Shown piece by piece: positions 57,215-64,000 of a stretch of DNA of 64,000 nucleotides (position 1 is the stretch's first letter; the number at the start of each line of letters is the position of its first letter). The translations under genes and the position numbers were made by a program. The stretch covers positions 2,170,001 to 2,234,000 of the forward strand of contig NZ_CP104562.2 of NCBI RefSeq assembly GCF_025398155.2. The letters run 5' to 3'. The DNA comes from Roseateles amylovorans (GTDB lineage Bacteria; Pseudomonadota; Gammaproteobacteria; Burkholderiales; Burkholderiaceae_C). The notes below the pieces were generated by a model. That model was given only the letters and a program-made list of their open reading frames with translations. It was not told the origin of the DNA and did no database searches.

Positions 57215-58053
57215 GCCCGCCGGCTCGACGCGCCCAGGTCGCCTTCGCTCGCGAGCGCGGCCTGAGTCTGCGTCGGGCTTGCGGGCTCGTCGGCATGTCC
57301 CGGGCCACGCCCAGCTACAAGCCGCGCATGCTGGCCAAGGATGCGCCAGTGATCGAGGCGATGAAGGAGTTGTCGGCCCAGTACCCACGCTACGGTTACC
57401 GGCGCATCCGCATCTTCCTGCGCCGACGCGGATTCGAACTGAGCTGGTCGCGCACGCATCGGCTGTGGCGACAGGCGGGTCTGCTGGTGCCCAGGAAGCG
57501 CTCGCGCAAGCGCATTACCTCCAAGCGGCCGCGCGTGCACATGCCGTTCAAGGCCAACATGGTCTGGGCCTATGACTTCGTCTTCGACACCACGGCCACC
57601 GGCCAGCAGCTCAAATGCCTGACCGTCATCGACGAGTACACGCGTGATTGCCTGGCCATCGACGTGGCCGGCTCCATCCGATCCAAGCGCGTGATCGAGG
57701 TGCTATCACGGCTGGTGAGCGTGCACGGAGCGCCGCTGTTCATGCGTTCGGACAACGGGCCGGAGTTCGTTAGCATGGCCATCCTGGAATGGATCGCCGG
57801 CGCCGGAATCGCGACCGTGCTCAACGACCCGGGCAAGCCCTGGCAGAACGGTACCGACGAGAGCTTCAACGGCAAGTTCCGCGACGAGTGCCTGTCGGTC
57901 GAATGGTTCCGCTCGCGCCGTGAGGCCAAGGTCGTCATCGAGTCCTGGCGTCAGCACTACAACGAGGTCAGGCCGCACAGCAGCCTGCAATACTTGACCC
58001 CGACGGAGTTCAAGCTGCAACTCCGTCAAGACCCGCAACCCGCCGTCTTCTAG
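57208..58053 (+). CDS. IS3-family transposase OrfB (DDE integrase)
   Basis: A 281-residue rve-type catalytic domain: Asp123 in WAYDFVFD, Asp182 in RSDNGPEFVS and Glu218 in GTDESFNGKFRDE give the DD(35)E triad. HTH_21-like segment RYGYRRIRIFLRRRG precedes it. It is usually made as an OrfAB fusion by ribosomal slippage; here it also has its own ATG. Intact by sequence. Confidence 0.94.
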   Translation: MVSPPARRAQVAFARERGLSLRRACGLVGMSRATPSYKPRMLAKDAPVIEAMKELSAQYPRYGYRRIRIFLRRRGFELSWSRTHRLWRQAGLLVPRKRSRKRITSKRPRVHMPFKANMVWAYDFVFDTTATGQQLKCLTVIDEYTRDCLAIDVAGSIRSKRVIEVLSRLVSVHGAPLFMRSDNGPEFVSMAILEWIAGAGIATVLNDPGKPWQNGTDESFNGKFRDECLSVEWFRSRREAKVVIESWRQHYNEVRPHSSLQYLTPTEFKLQLRQDPQPAVF

Positions 58054-58389
58054 GAACTACTGTCTCGAAATTCCCGAGCAGGTCACGATGACATCAACAA
58101 CCATGTGATGAGCAAGAAGTGCTCGGGCTCGTTCTCGATGCTCTTCGGCGGCGCTCGTTGGAACGCAGAGGTGGCGGAGCAGGAGGCAGTGCACGTGGTG
58201 CAAAAGGCATGCTGGCCGGTGAACATGGCCGAGGGTCTGGACCATGAGGCCAATCCGCTTTACCAAGGATGGGCCGAAATGCAGCGCTGGGGTCTTAGCG
58301 AGGACCTGCTGCTCACGCTGCGAGTGAAGTCGCATCCGCGGTTGGACCAGCCTGAGCTGTGGATTGATGTCAAGGCGATGCCGGTCTGA

Positions 58390-58820
58390 TTCGGCCCCGC
58401 CGCAGACCGCGTTGCCGCGGAGGCGGCCGGTCTGATAACGTGGCGTCGCAACTGAATTGGGGTGCCGAGAAGGATTGCTGGCATCCCAATTACGCAGAGC
58501 CCTCAGAACTTTGGACTCAATTACGCACGCGGGTTTTCTCCTAGGGAGGTGTCGGCTGCGTAATTGGGGGGCAAAACGGGTGCTTAAAAATTAGGCAGTA
58601 GTGGTCGCTTAATTTGTGAGCACTTGAGACCATCAGAGTGCGTAATTCCGGACGGGCCTAGTCGATGGCTTCAGAGGAGAGTTGGGCTGCGGCGAGCGCT
58701 TAGCGGTCAACTTTCCGAGCGGTGTTGGGGCAGTGCCGGGATGGCATAGCGGCCAACATAATTCGCTTCGGCGATTGCAGCCAACCTATTACGCAGGTTG
58801 GACTCAATTACGCACGACGA
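58390..58820. repeat. Cluster of AATTACGCA repeats in both orientations (transposon-end-like)
   Basis: TTGGACTCAATTACGCACG occurs twice in full (58511-58529 and 58798-58816). Related AATTACGCA words occur at 58487-58496 and 58788-58795, and in reverse at 58557-58566 and 58639-58647. Multiple inverted and direct copies near one point are typical of the ends of IS21-like or Tn7-like transposons. No transposase gene is present; this would be a remnant. No gene was found in this stretch. Confidence 0.6.
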
Positions 58821-60706
58821 CCGTGCGACCCACCGACTGGTCGCTCTACCGGGATACCGGTGTCTCGCACCTGCTGTCGGTGAGTGGCCTGCATGTGACC
58901 ATGTTTTCGTGGCTGGCCGGCCTGCTGGGCGGGCGGCTCTGGCGGCGCAGCAGTTGGCTGTGTCTGCACTGCCCGGCACCGCGCGCGGCGATGTGGATCG
59001 GCACCGTGGCGGCCGGGCTGTATGCGGTGTTCTCCGGCTGGGGTGTGCCGGCCCAGCGCACCTTCGGTCTGGTGCTGACGCTGTCGGTGCTGCGGCAGGT
59101 CGGGGTGCGCTGGCCGTGGGGCCTGAGCCTGGCGGTGGCGGCGCTGGCGGTCGGATTGATGGACCCTTGGGCGCTGACCCAGCCGGGGTTCTGGCTGTCG
59201 TTTTGCGCGGTGGCCTTGCTGATGGCCAGCGGCGTGCCGGCCGAGCCGGGCCTGTCGGGGGCGCTGGCATCGACCGTTCGCGCGCAATGGACGATCACGC
59301 TGGGCCTGGCCCCGCTGACGCTGCTGCTGTTCCAGCAGTTGTCGATCATCGGCCTGCTGGCCAATGCAGTGGCGATTCCATGGGTGTCGTATGTCATCAC
59401 GCCGATGGCAATGCTGGGCGCGGTCTGGGCGCCGCTGTGGACCGTCGGCGCCTGGATGGTGGCGGGTCTTCATGCCTTTCTGGAGGCACTGCGCGGGCTG
59501 CCGCTGGCCGTGTGGCATCTGCCCTGGGCGCCTGTTTGGGCGCAGGCGCTCGGCTTGGTCGGTGGGGTGATCGCCGCATTGCCGTGGGCCTGGACCTGGC
59601 GGCTGTGCGGCGTTGCGCTGGCCTTGCCGCTGCTGTGGCCTCAAACGCCGCGTCCACCGCCGGGCGTGCTGGAACTCTGGGTGCCGGATGTGGGGCAGGG
59701 CGGCGCGGCGGTGCTGCGCACGCATCGCCATACGCTGCTGTTTGACGCCGGCCCGCGATGGGGCCCCGGCGCGGATGCCGGCGATCGGGTGTTGCTGCCA
59801 TTGCTGCGCGGCCTGGGCGACCGGCGCGTGGATCTGCTGATGGTCAGCCATGCAGACCAGGACCATGCCGGCGGCGCCGCCAGCGTGCTGGACGGGCTGC
59901 CAGTGGCCCGACGGCGAGGTGCGGTGCGGGGCGCCCAGCCTTGCGTGCGTGGCGAGGCGTGGACCTGGGACGGCGTTCGCTTCGAGGTGCTCTCACCCGA
60001 AGCGGGCGAAGCGGATGAGGCCACCGATCGACGTCGCAATGGATCGTCCTGCGTGCTGATGGCGGAGGCGGGCGGGCGACGCGTGCTGCTGACCGGGGAC
60101 ATCGACATCGCACGGGAGCGGCGGCTGCTGAGGCTGTACGGGGATGGGCAGGGCGCCGGCGAACTGAGTGAGCGACGTGCGGATGCCGATGGGCGCGCCG
60201 TCGACGGACCGGTGGGCGATGAGGCCGATGAGGGCGATGAGGCGGTGCCGAGCGGGCTGCGTGCGGAGGTGATGGTGGTGCCGCATCACGGCAGCAAGAC
60301 GTCGTCGTCGCTGGCGTTTGTGCGGGCGGTGGGGCCGCGGGTCGCGGTGGCGCAGTCGGGGTATCTGAACCGCTTCGGCCACCCTCGGGAGGAGGTGGTG
60401 GCGCGTTATCGGGCCCTCGGCACGACCTGGCTCAACACCGTGGATTGCGGCGCCTGGCAATGGCGCAGCGATGGACCGCTGGCGACACAGGCGCCGGAAC
60501 TGGGGTGCGAACGGTCGCGGCGGAGACGGTATTGGTTGCGACCGCCGATGGCGTTGGTGGATGCGGAAGACGGTGATGAGGTGACCGAGGACGTTAATCT
60601 GGAGTCAAATGATTCACACGATGTCTCGACTTGCGATCGCTGCCTCCTCTTTGCTGGCGCTGGCCGCCCTTCCGACGGTCGGTCACGCCCAGGCGGATCT
60701 CCGTGA
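58821..60706 (+). pseudogene. 5'-truncated duplicate of comEC
   Basis: It starts abruptly at the codons for RPTDWSLYRDTGVSHLLS, missing the N-terminal membrane segment and OB-like domain (about 238 residues). It keeps the Competence domain and the metallo-beta-lactamase-fold domain with SHADQDHAGG and HHGSKTSSS. An open frame continues 139 bases upstream into non-homologous repeat DNA, but this has no coding sense. It differs from the full copy at scattered bases and lacks 18 bases of an acidic Gly-Asp-Glu repeat. Probably not functional. Confidence 0.85.
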
Positions 60707-61352
60707 TGCGGCGTCCCTCAGGTTCGACAGCGGGTTCGCCGGTCCACCGGCCCGCACCTGGCCGACGGATGCACCGCCTGTGCGCTTCTATTTCGGTCCT
60801 GGTGCCTCAGCGCCTTCGTGCGGCCTGTTGGTCGCGTCCGGTAGACAGGTGGTGTCGCTGGTGGAGCCCGATGAGGGAAGCGACTTCCCGCAGTGCATCG
60901 GTGTGCCGGCCGCCATGGTGCTTCGGCAGGGCCAACAGCGCTTCCTGCTGCTTCGGGTGAAGCAAAAGGACACCCGTGAGGACATCAGCCTGAACGACAT
61001 GCTGCTGCTTGATGCCGGCGGTGTGCCGCAGGCGCGGGACGATCTCTCCGCGACAACCGCACCCGACGCCACCCAGCCGCTCACGCAGGTGGCGGCCTGG
61101 CTGCGAGCGCGGTGGGCCAATCAGGCGGAAGCGGAGCAGGGTGCCCGCGCGCTGCAGGAGCACACCGCGACCACGCCGGGCGGCTACCTGGCCGTTTCCC
61201 AGCAGCCTGGGGGCCAATGTCAGTTCTCGGTCGGCACGCCCGAGGGGCCAGCTCCTTCGTTGAAGGTGGGCCATCCCTGCGAGCGTGTGGTGGCTACCTC
61301 GGCATTCCAACAAGGCGCTGCGTCGTGGTTCTTGGTGGTGCTCCAAGTGCAT
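58821..61352 (+). repeat. Large direct repeat, right copy
   Basis: Matches 41031-43477 in the same direction. It begins CCGTGCGACCCACCGACTGG at the edge of the AATTACGCA cluster and contains the whole of the downstream secreted-protein gene up to the point where the left copy diverges. Confidence 0.93.
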
Positions 61353-61508
61353 GGCGCTGGCGCGCAGGCGCTGGTTTTTGAATCGGATGCGAAGGGCGCG
61401 CGCGAGGTGCCCGAGCTGGCGTCGGCGCTGAAGACCAAGGCGGCCGATGGCAAGATCCTGCCGCTTCGACAGGCATTGCAAAAGCTCGTGAGGAAGGCTA
61501 GGAGCTAA
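60609..61508 (+). CDS. Hypothetical secreted protein downstream of comEC (intact copy)
   Basis: A 299-residue protein with a Sec signal peptide (MSRLAIAASSLLALAALP...GHAQ). I know no family. The middle has VRFYFGPGASAPSCGLLVASG, then LRVKQKDTREDISLNDMLLLDAGG. Four cysteines could form two disulfides (SCGLL, PQCIGV, GGQCQF, GHPCER). CTGGAG precedes the first ATG, and a second ATG lies four codons on. This copy is full length; the left copy has lost 103 bases and its end. Confidence 0.75.
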   Translation: MIHTMSRLAIAASSLLALAALPTVGHAQADLRDAASLRFDSGFAGPPARTWPTDAPPVRFYFGPGASAPSCGLLVASGRQVVSLVEPDEGSDFPQCIGVPAAMVLRQGQQRFLLLRVKQKDTREDISLNDMLLLDAGGVPQARDDLSATTAPDATQPLTQVAAWLRARWANQAEAEQGARALQEHTATTPGGYLAVSQQPGGQCQFSVGTPEGPAPSLKVGHPCERVVATSAFQQGAASWFLVVLQVHGAGAQALVFESDAKGAREVPELASALKTKAADGKILPLRQALQKLVRKARS

Positions 61509-61608
61509 TGGGGGAGCTTCCGCTCGGGTGAGGGGCGGGGGGGCAACGTCAAGGGCCTTTGCCACGCACGGATGGCATAGAGCCACAACGCTCCAGCCGC
61601 CCTGACCA

Positions 61609-61809
61609 TCATTTGGCACGACGTCGCCGCCAGAACATCCACACTAGGGCGCAACCCACGGCCAGCCCGCTGGCCAATCCGATCCAACCCAGCCGCCAGC
61701 CCTCGTCAATGTTCACCTGAGGGTTCGACAGCAGGATGATCAGCATGCCCACGAACGCGCACGCGAGCGGTACCGCGACAGACAAGATGAGGAGAAAGGC
61801 TCGCTTCAC
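61609..61809 (-). CDS. Small two-TM membrane protein
   Basis: Sixty-six residues from a GTG that overlaps the stop of the preceding gene as GTGA. Two hydrophobic spans (about 4-26 FLLILSVAVPLACAFVGML and about 44-60 IGLASGLAVGCALVWMF), linked by a short loop and ending in RRRRAK. Coupled to the NlpC/P60-like gene, for which it might be an immunity or anchoring partner. No family recognised. Confidence 0.6.
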   Translation of the reverse strand: MKRAFLLILSVAVPLACAFVGMLIILLSNPQVNIDEGWRLGWIGLASGLAVGCALVWMFWRRRRAK

Positions 61810-62252
61810 TTGAAGCGCTCCAGCGTGGGGCAGTTGAGGTAGAGACCTGCGGTGCTGCCGCCGGCCTGAACGATCTCTTCGAGGAAGCTTGCGCAGTTGT
61901 TTGGCGCCATGAGCCATAGCCACTTCTTGGACATCAACTGGTCGAGCTTGAATTGGGCGGCGTCGGGCTTGGTGATCTTCACCGGGCGCTGCGACAGAAC
62001 CGTCTTGCGGCTTTCGCGCAGGTAGCGGCGGAAGTCGAGCTCCCGCATGTATTGGGGGCGCATGTACGGGCCCGCGACGTGGAAATAGAAGGGGGCGCCG
62101 TCGCCCACCTTGAGCAGCATGTGGCCACACGGATTCCAGCTGTCGCCGCTGACGACGACTGCCGTCGTGTGGGCCCAGTCAAATGCCTGGGGCAGGCACA
62201 TGCTCAGTTCCTCGCCGTCATAGGGCGGAGGGGGCTTCTTCTTCTCGGCCAT
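61806..62252 (-). CDS. Permuted NlpC/P60-like (papain-fold) protein, function unknown
   Basis: A 148-residue protein. CGHMLLKVG (His44) followed much later by APNNCASFLEEIV (Cys120) is the order of catalytic residues in circularly permuted papain-like folds (NlpC/P60, LRAT-type). These cleave peptide, amide or acyl bonds. There is no signal peptide; the N-terminus is KKK-PPPP rich. AGGGAG lies 8 bases before the ATG. The adjoining small membrane gene suggests an effector-immunity or membrane-linked pair, but there is no toxin-delivery gene in the window. Identification rests on residue order, not on a search. Confidence 0.55.
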   Translation of the reverse strand: MAEKKKPPPPYDGEELSMCLPQAFDWAHTTAVVVSGDSWNPCGHMLLKVGDGAPFYFHVAGPYMRPQYMRELDFRRYLRESRKTVLSQRPVKITKPDAAQFKLDQLMSKKWLWLMAPNNCASFLEEIVQAGGSTAGLYLNCPTLERFK

Positions 62253-62724
62253 GGAATCGCACTCCCTGCGATGAATTTTGTTGCGCACAGTCTAGAACTG
62301 GTCTGCGGCCCTCCTGTGTCCGAAAGTCATCGAGGACCCGCTGCCCTTCTGCGACAGGCCCCCCCCGAGCCGATAGCTCCATGGCACATTCCTCTTGCTT
62401 TCCTTCACAACTTCTTCAGAAGTTCACGGAAGCCCGGCACCTGCCCGCAGGCAAGCCCCGTCTGCGGTGGTCCAGAAGCGTGAGCGTGGGCCCAACAGTC
62501 TCAACGCGCAACACGACCACTACCGGCAGAAGGTTCGAAAGTCCTTGATCGGGTCCGGCGCAAGGCCGGTCTGGGACGCGGACAGCATTTCGAGCCCCTG
62601 TCGACAGACCAGTACTCATGGGTCTTCCAGGGGGTTGGCTAGGAAAATGACTCGGCGCGAGTATGAAAACCAACTCCGCTGTTTGAGGACACCCTCGGCG
62701 ACTCTTTGGCCAAACCGTCAGACC
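62253..62724. other. Intergenic region
   Basis: Nothing recognised beyond the divergent promoters of the flanking genes. A long upstream extension of the next reading frame was not accepted, because the signal peptide begins at 62725. Confidence 0.4.
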
Positions 62725-63213
62725 ATGCGCACCTACCCTGAGCTAATCGCCTTCATTTGCCTGGCCGTATTGGTCCCACCCGTGGCGGCCAGCTCCAGGA
62801 TGGGACCTGTCGAGGTGAGCCTGAGGGATGGACGGCCCTGCTTCTCGATGACAGCGAAAGACTGGAAACGAGACCCGAAACAGCGATTTCAGGCGCTGGT
62901 CGTCTCTGATGCCTCCGAGAAACCGGTCACCTCGGTCTGGGAGTTCCAGTCAGTGTCGCCCGATGGCATCCCCATTACCGCTGGCACGTGCTTTGGCTAT
63001 GGTCAGACCGCGCCAGGTACCACCTCAACGGATCCAGCGGCGCTCAAGGCGGGCCGGGTCTACAGCGTTTCGATGAACGTCAGCCAGTCGGATAGCTCCG
63101 ATCCGACCATGGGCTATGTGGGCACGTTCTGTATGGCCGAGGAGGGCGCAGAACGGCGGCTGGTCCCCGTCACCCCTGACCAACCAGCCTGGCATTCGGG
63201 CTCCTGCAAATGA
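62725..63213 (+). CDS. Hypothetical secreted protein
   Basis: A 162-residue protein with a Sec signal peptide (MRTYPELIAFICLAVLVPPVAA). The mature part looks like an all-beta domain: MGPVEVSLRDGRPCFSM, TSVWEFQSVSPDGIP, GRVYSVSMNVSQ and YVGTFCMAEEG. Four cysteines (PCFSM, GTCFGY, TFCMAE, SGSCK) may form two disulfides. No family recognised; it may be a periplasmic inhibitor or immunity-like protein by general appearance only. Confidence 0.65.
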   Translation: MRTYPELIAFICLAVLVPPVAASSRMGPVEVSLRDGRPCFSMTAKDWKRDPKQRFQALVVSDASEKPVTSVWEFQSVSPDGIPITAGTCFGYGQTAPGTTSTDPAALKAGRVYSVSMNVSQSDSSDPTMGYVGTFCMAEEGAERRLVPVTPDQPAWHSGSCK

Positions 63214-63305
63214 CCGCCCGCAAGAATTGACGCAAGGCAACGTCGCCGGCGGAACCCAGTGCGCGCGTCCAGAACAACCTGTTCAACGCCTTTCCACCCC
63301 GTCTC

Positions 63306-64000
63306 CTACGGCTTCTTCCTGAACTCATTCAACTGCTCCCGGCGAAAGTAGTGCACCCCATACGCCAGGGCTCCGGTGGCCGCATCGGCGTGCAGATCGC
63401 CGCTGGCGCGCAGCACCATGTAATCCGGCCCTTCCTCGATGATTTCAGCCTTGCCAAACGGGAGGCGGCTGGCGGAAACGACGCCCGCCAGATCGCGGCC
63501 GATGATGTAGAGGCTGCCAAATTCAGCCTGGGTGCCGGAGCCTTTGAGTTCCCCGCGTGCGTCCCTTTCCATCAATTGCCGAAGCACGTCGCTGCCCGCC
63601 GCGATCTCCTGGCGCAGCGTGTCGACGGTGGACGACGACGCGGACGCCATCTCCTCGCTGCTGTAGGTCGTTGGCAGGTGATACATGAAGCGGCCGACCC
63701 AGTTCGGCGCCTCCACGCGGAAGACGAGGCTCAGGCGCCATCGGGCATCCGAGCCCTCCATGATGTACACGAGTGGCTTGAGGGGCAGGGCACCTGACTG
63801 CCCGCTCAGCAGGGGCGACCCTGCCAGTTGCGCCGTCGCAATGGCGAAGGGGTCGACCTGCGCATAGTGCGACCGATAGCCGCTGGCCTGACGCTTGCGC
63901 ATCTCGTCCTCCGCCAGACCGCCGACGAAGGGAATCGGGTTGAGCATGTCGACCAACTGCGCCACCGTCGACCCCGCGCTGACGATGATGTATTGCGTGC
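63306..64000 (-). CDS. Hypothetical protein, 5' end beyond the window
   Basis: The frame is open to the last base of the window: TQYIIVSAGSTVAQLVDML precedes the first possible internal start, so the true start lies outside. The visible 231 residues have LNPIPFVGGLAEDEMRKRQASGYRSHYAQVDPF, RWRLSLVFRVEAPNWVGRFMYHLPTTYS and a coiled stretch (SSSTVDTLRQEIAAGSDVLRQLMERD). No family recognised. Confidence 0.6.
   Translation of the reverse strand, partial: TQYIIVSAGSTVAQLVDMLNPIPFVGGLAEDEMRKRQASGYRSHYAQVDPFAIATAQLAGSPLLSGQSGALPLKPLVYIMEGSDARWRLSLVFRVEAPNWVGRFMYHLPTTYSSEEMASASSSTVDTLRQEIAAGSDVLRQLMERDARGELKGSGTQAEFGSLYIIGRDLAGVVSASRLPFGKAEIIEEGPDYMVLRASGDLHADAATGALAYGVHYFRREQLNEFRKKP

Larger units (their letters stand above)
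56884..58085 (+). mobile_element. IS3-family insertion sequence
   Basis: A 1.2-kb element with two overlapping reading frames. The right end reads GAGCAGGTCA and the left reads TGACCTGCCC after two extra bases (AC), giving inverted repeats of about 8 exact bases with further scattered matches (CGAGAC). CGA flanks both sides (56881-56883 and 58086-58088), a 3-base target duplication normal for the family. It lies in the lower-GC island though its own genes are high-GC, so it is likely a recent arrival. Confidence 0.85.
56861..58389 (+). pseudogene. Small gene split by the IS3 element
   Basis: The left part begins ATGCACACGTTTGCCTACCC at 56861 and stops at the element. The right part continues after it as DINNHVMSKKCSGSFSMLFGG... 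and ends at 58389. Removing 56884-58085 and one copy of CGA joins the two in frame, giving a protein of about 107 residues (MHTFAYPDDINNHV...). AAGGTG precedes the start. Its function is unknown. Confidence 0.7.
43478..58820. mobile_element. Accessory island between the direct repeats (antiphage defence island)
   Basis: About 15.3 kb of DNA with clearly fewer G/C third positions than either side. It carries a TrlF-type ATPase, a type I AVAST-like operon, a lipoprotein-metallopeptidase pair, an IS3 element and a repeat cluster that looks like transposon ends. No integrase, tRNA junction or plasmid genes were seen. The large direct repeats at both sides would allow loss by homologous recombination. 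Confidence 0.75.

Noticed and set aside
58682..58820. Apparent N-terminal extension of the truncated comEC
   Set aside because: The frame runs into the AATTACGCA repeat cluster with no similarity to ComEC and no ribosome site; it is open by chance.
43478..58820. Prophage or integrative conjugative element
   Set aside because: No integrase, structural phage genes, relaxase or conjugation genes; the only mobility gene is the single IS3 element.

Overview
This 64-kb window is chromosomal DNA from a high-GC betaproteobacterium of the order Burkholderiales. The housekeeping genes, their order and their codon use recall the Roseateles/Mitsuaria/Pelomonas group; the genus is an inference.

Positions 1-40 kb are ordinary core genome. 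They hold an ABC-transporter binding protein, a GAF protein, a cold-shock protein, clpS-clpA, an MtfA-like peptidase, and lpxH with two cyclophilins and a TPR protein on the minus strand. Next come cysS with an AlkA-type glycosylase, accA-tilS, lysC, a tRNA-Ser(GCU), a PaiB-like protein, ETF-ubiquinone oxidoreductase, OsmC, an SDR, a YceH-family protein, a secreted cyanophycinase, a B12-binding radical SAM protein and an HU-like protein. A PAS-LuxR regulator diverges from a two-subunit CoA-transferase operon. A repeat-rich 700-bp spacer precedes two tandem DUF1800-DUF1501 pairs. A LuxR regulator, a PhoD-type phosphatase, a small HTH protein, dsbB and ridA follow.

From 41.0 to 61.4 kb the sequence is rearranged. 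A 2.4-2.5 kb segment (most of comEC plus a downstream secreted-protein gene) occurs twice in direct orientation, at 41031-43477 and 58821-61352. The left copy has an intact comEC and a broken downstream gene. The right copy has a 5'-truncated comEC and an intact downstream gene. This is the layout expected if a circular DNA carrying a comEC fragment integrated by one crossover.

The roughly 15 kb between the copies is accessory DNA of visibly lower GC, with no integrase. It encodes a PHP-domain/SMC-like ATPase (TrlF type), a frameshifted small gene, and a three-gene minus-strand operon matching the type I AVAST (Avs1) antiphage layout: metallo-beta-lactamase-fold protein, trypsin-like protease fused to a STAND NTPase, and a small third protein. 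It also encodes an unrecognised lipoprotein and a putative metallopeptidase as a pair, an IS3-family element that splits a small gene, and a cluster of transposon-end-like repeats. I read it as an antiphage defence island.

The last 2.5 kb return to high-GC DNA with a permuted NlpC/P60-like protein, a small membrane protein, a secreted protein of unknown role, and a gene cut by the window edge.
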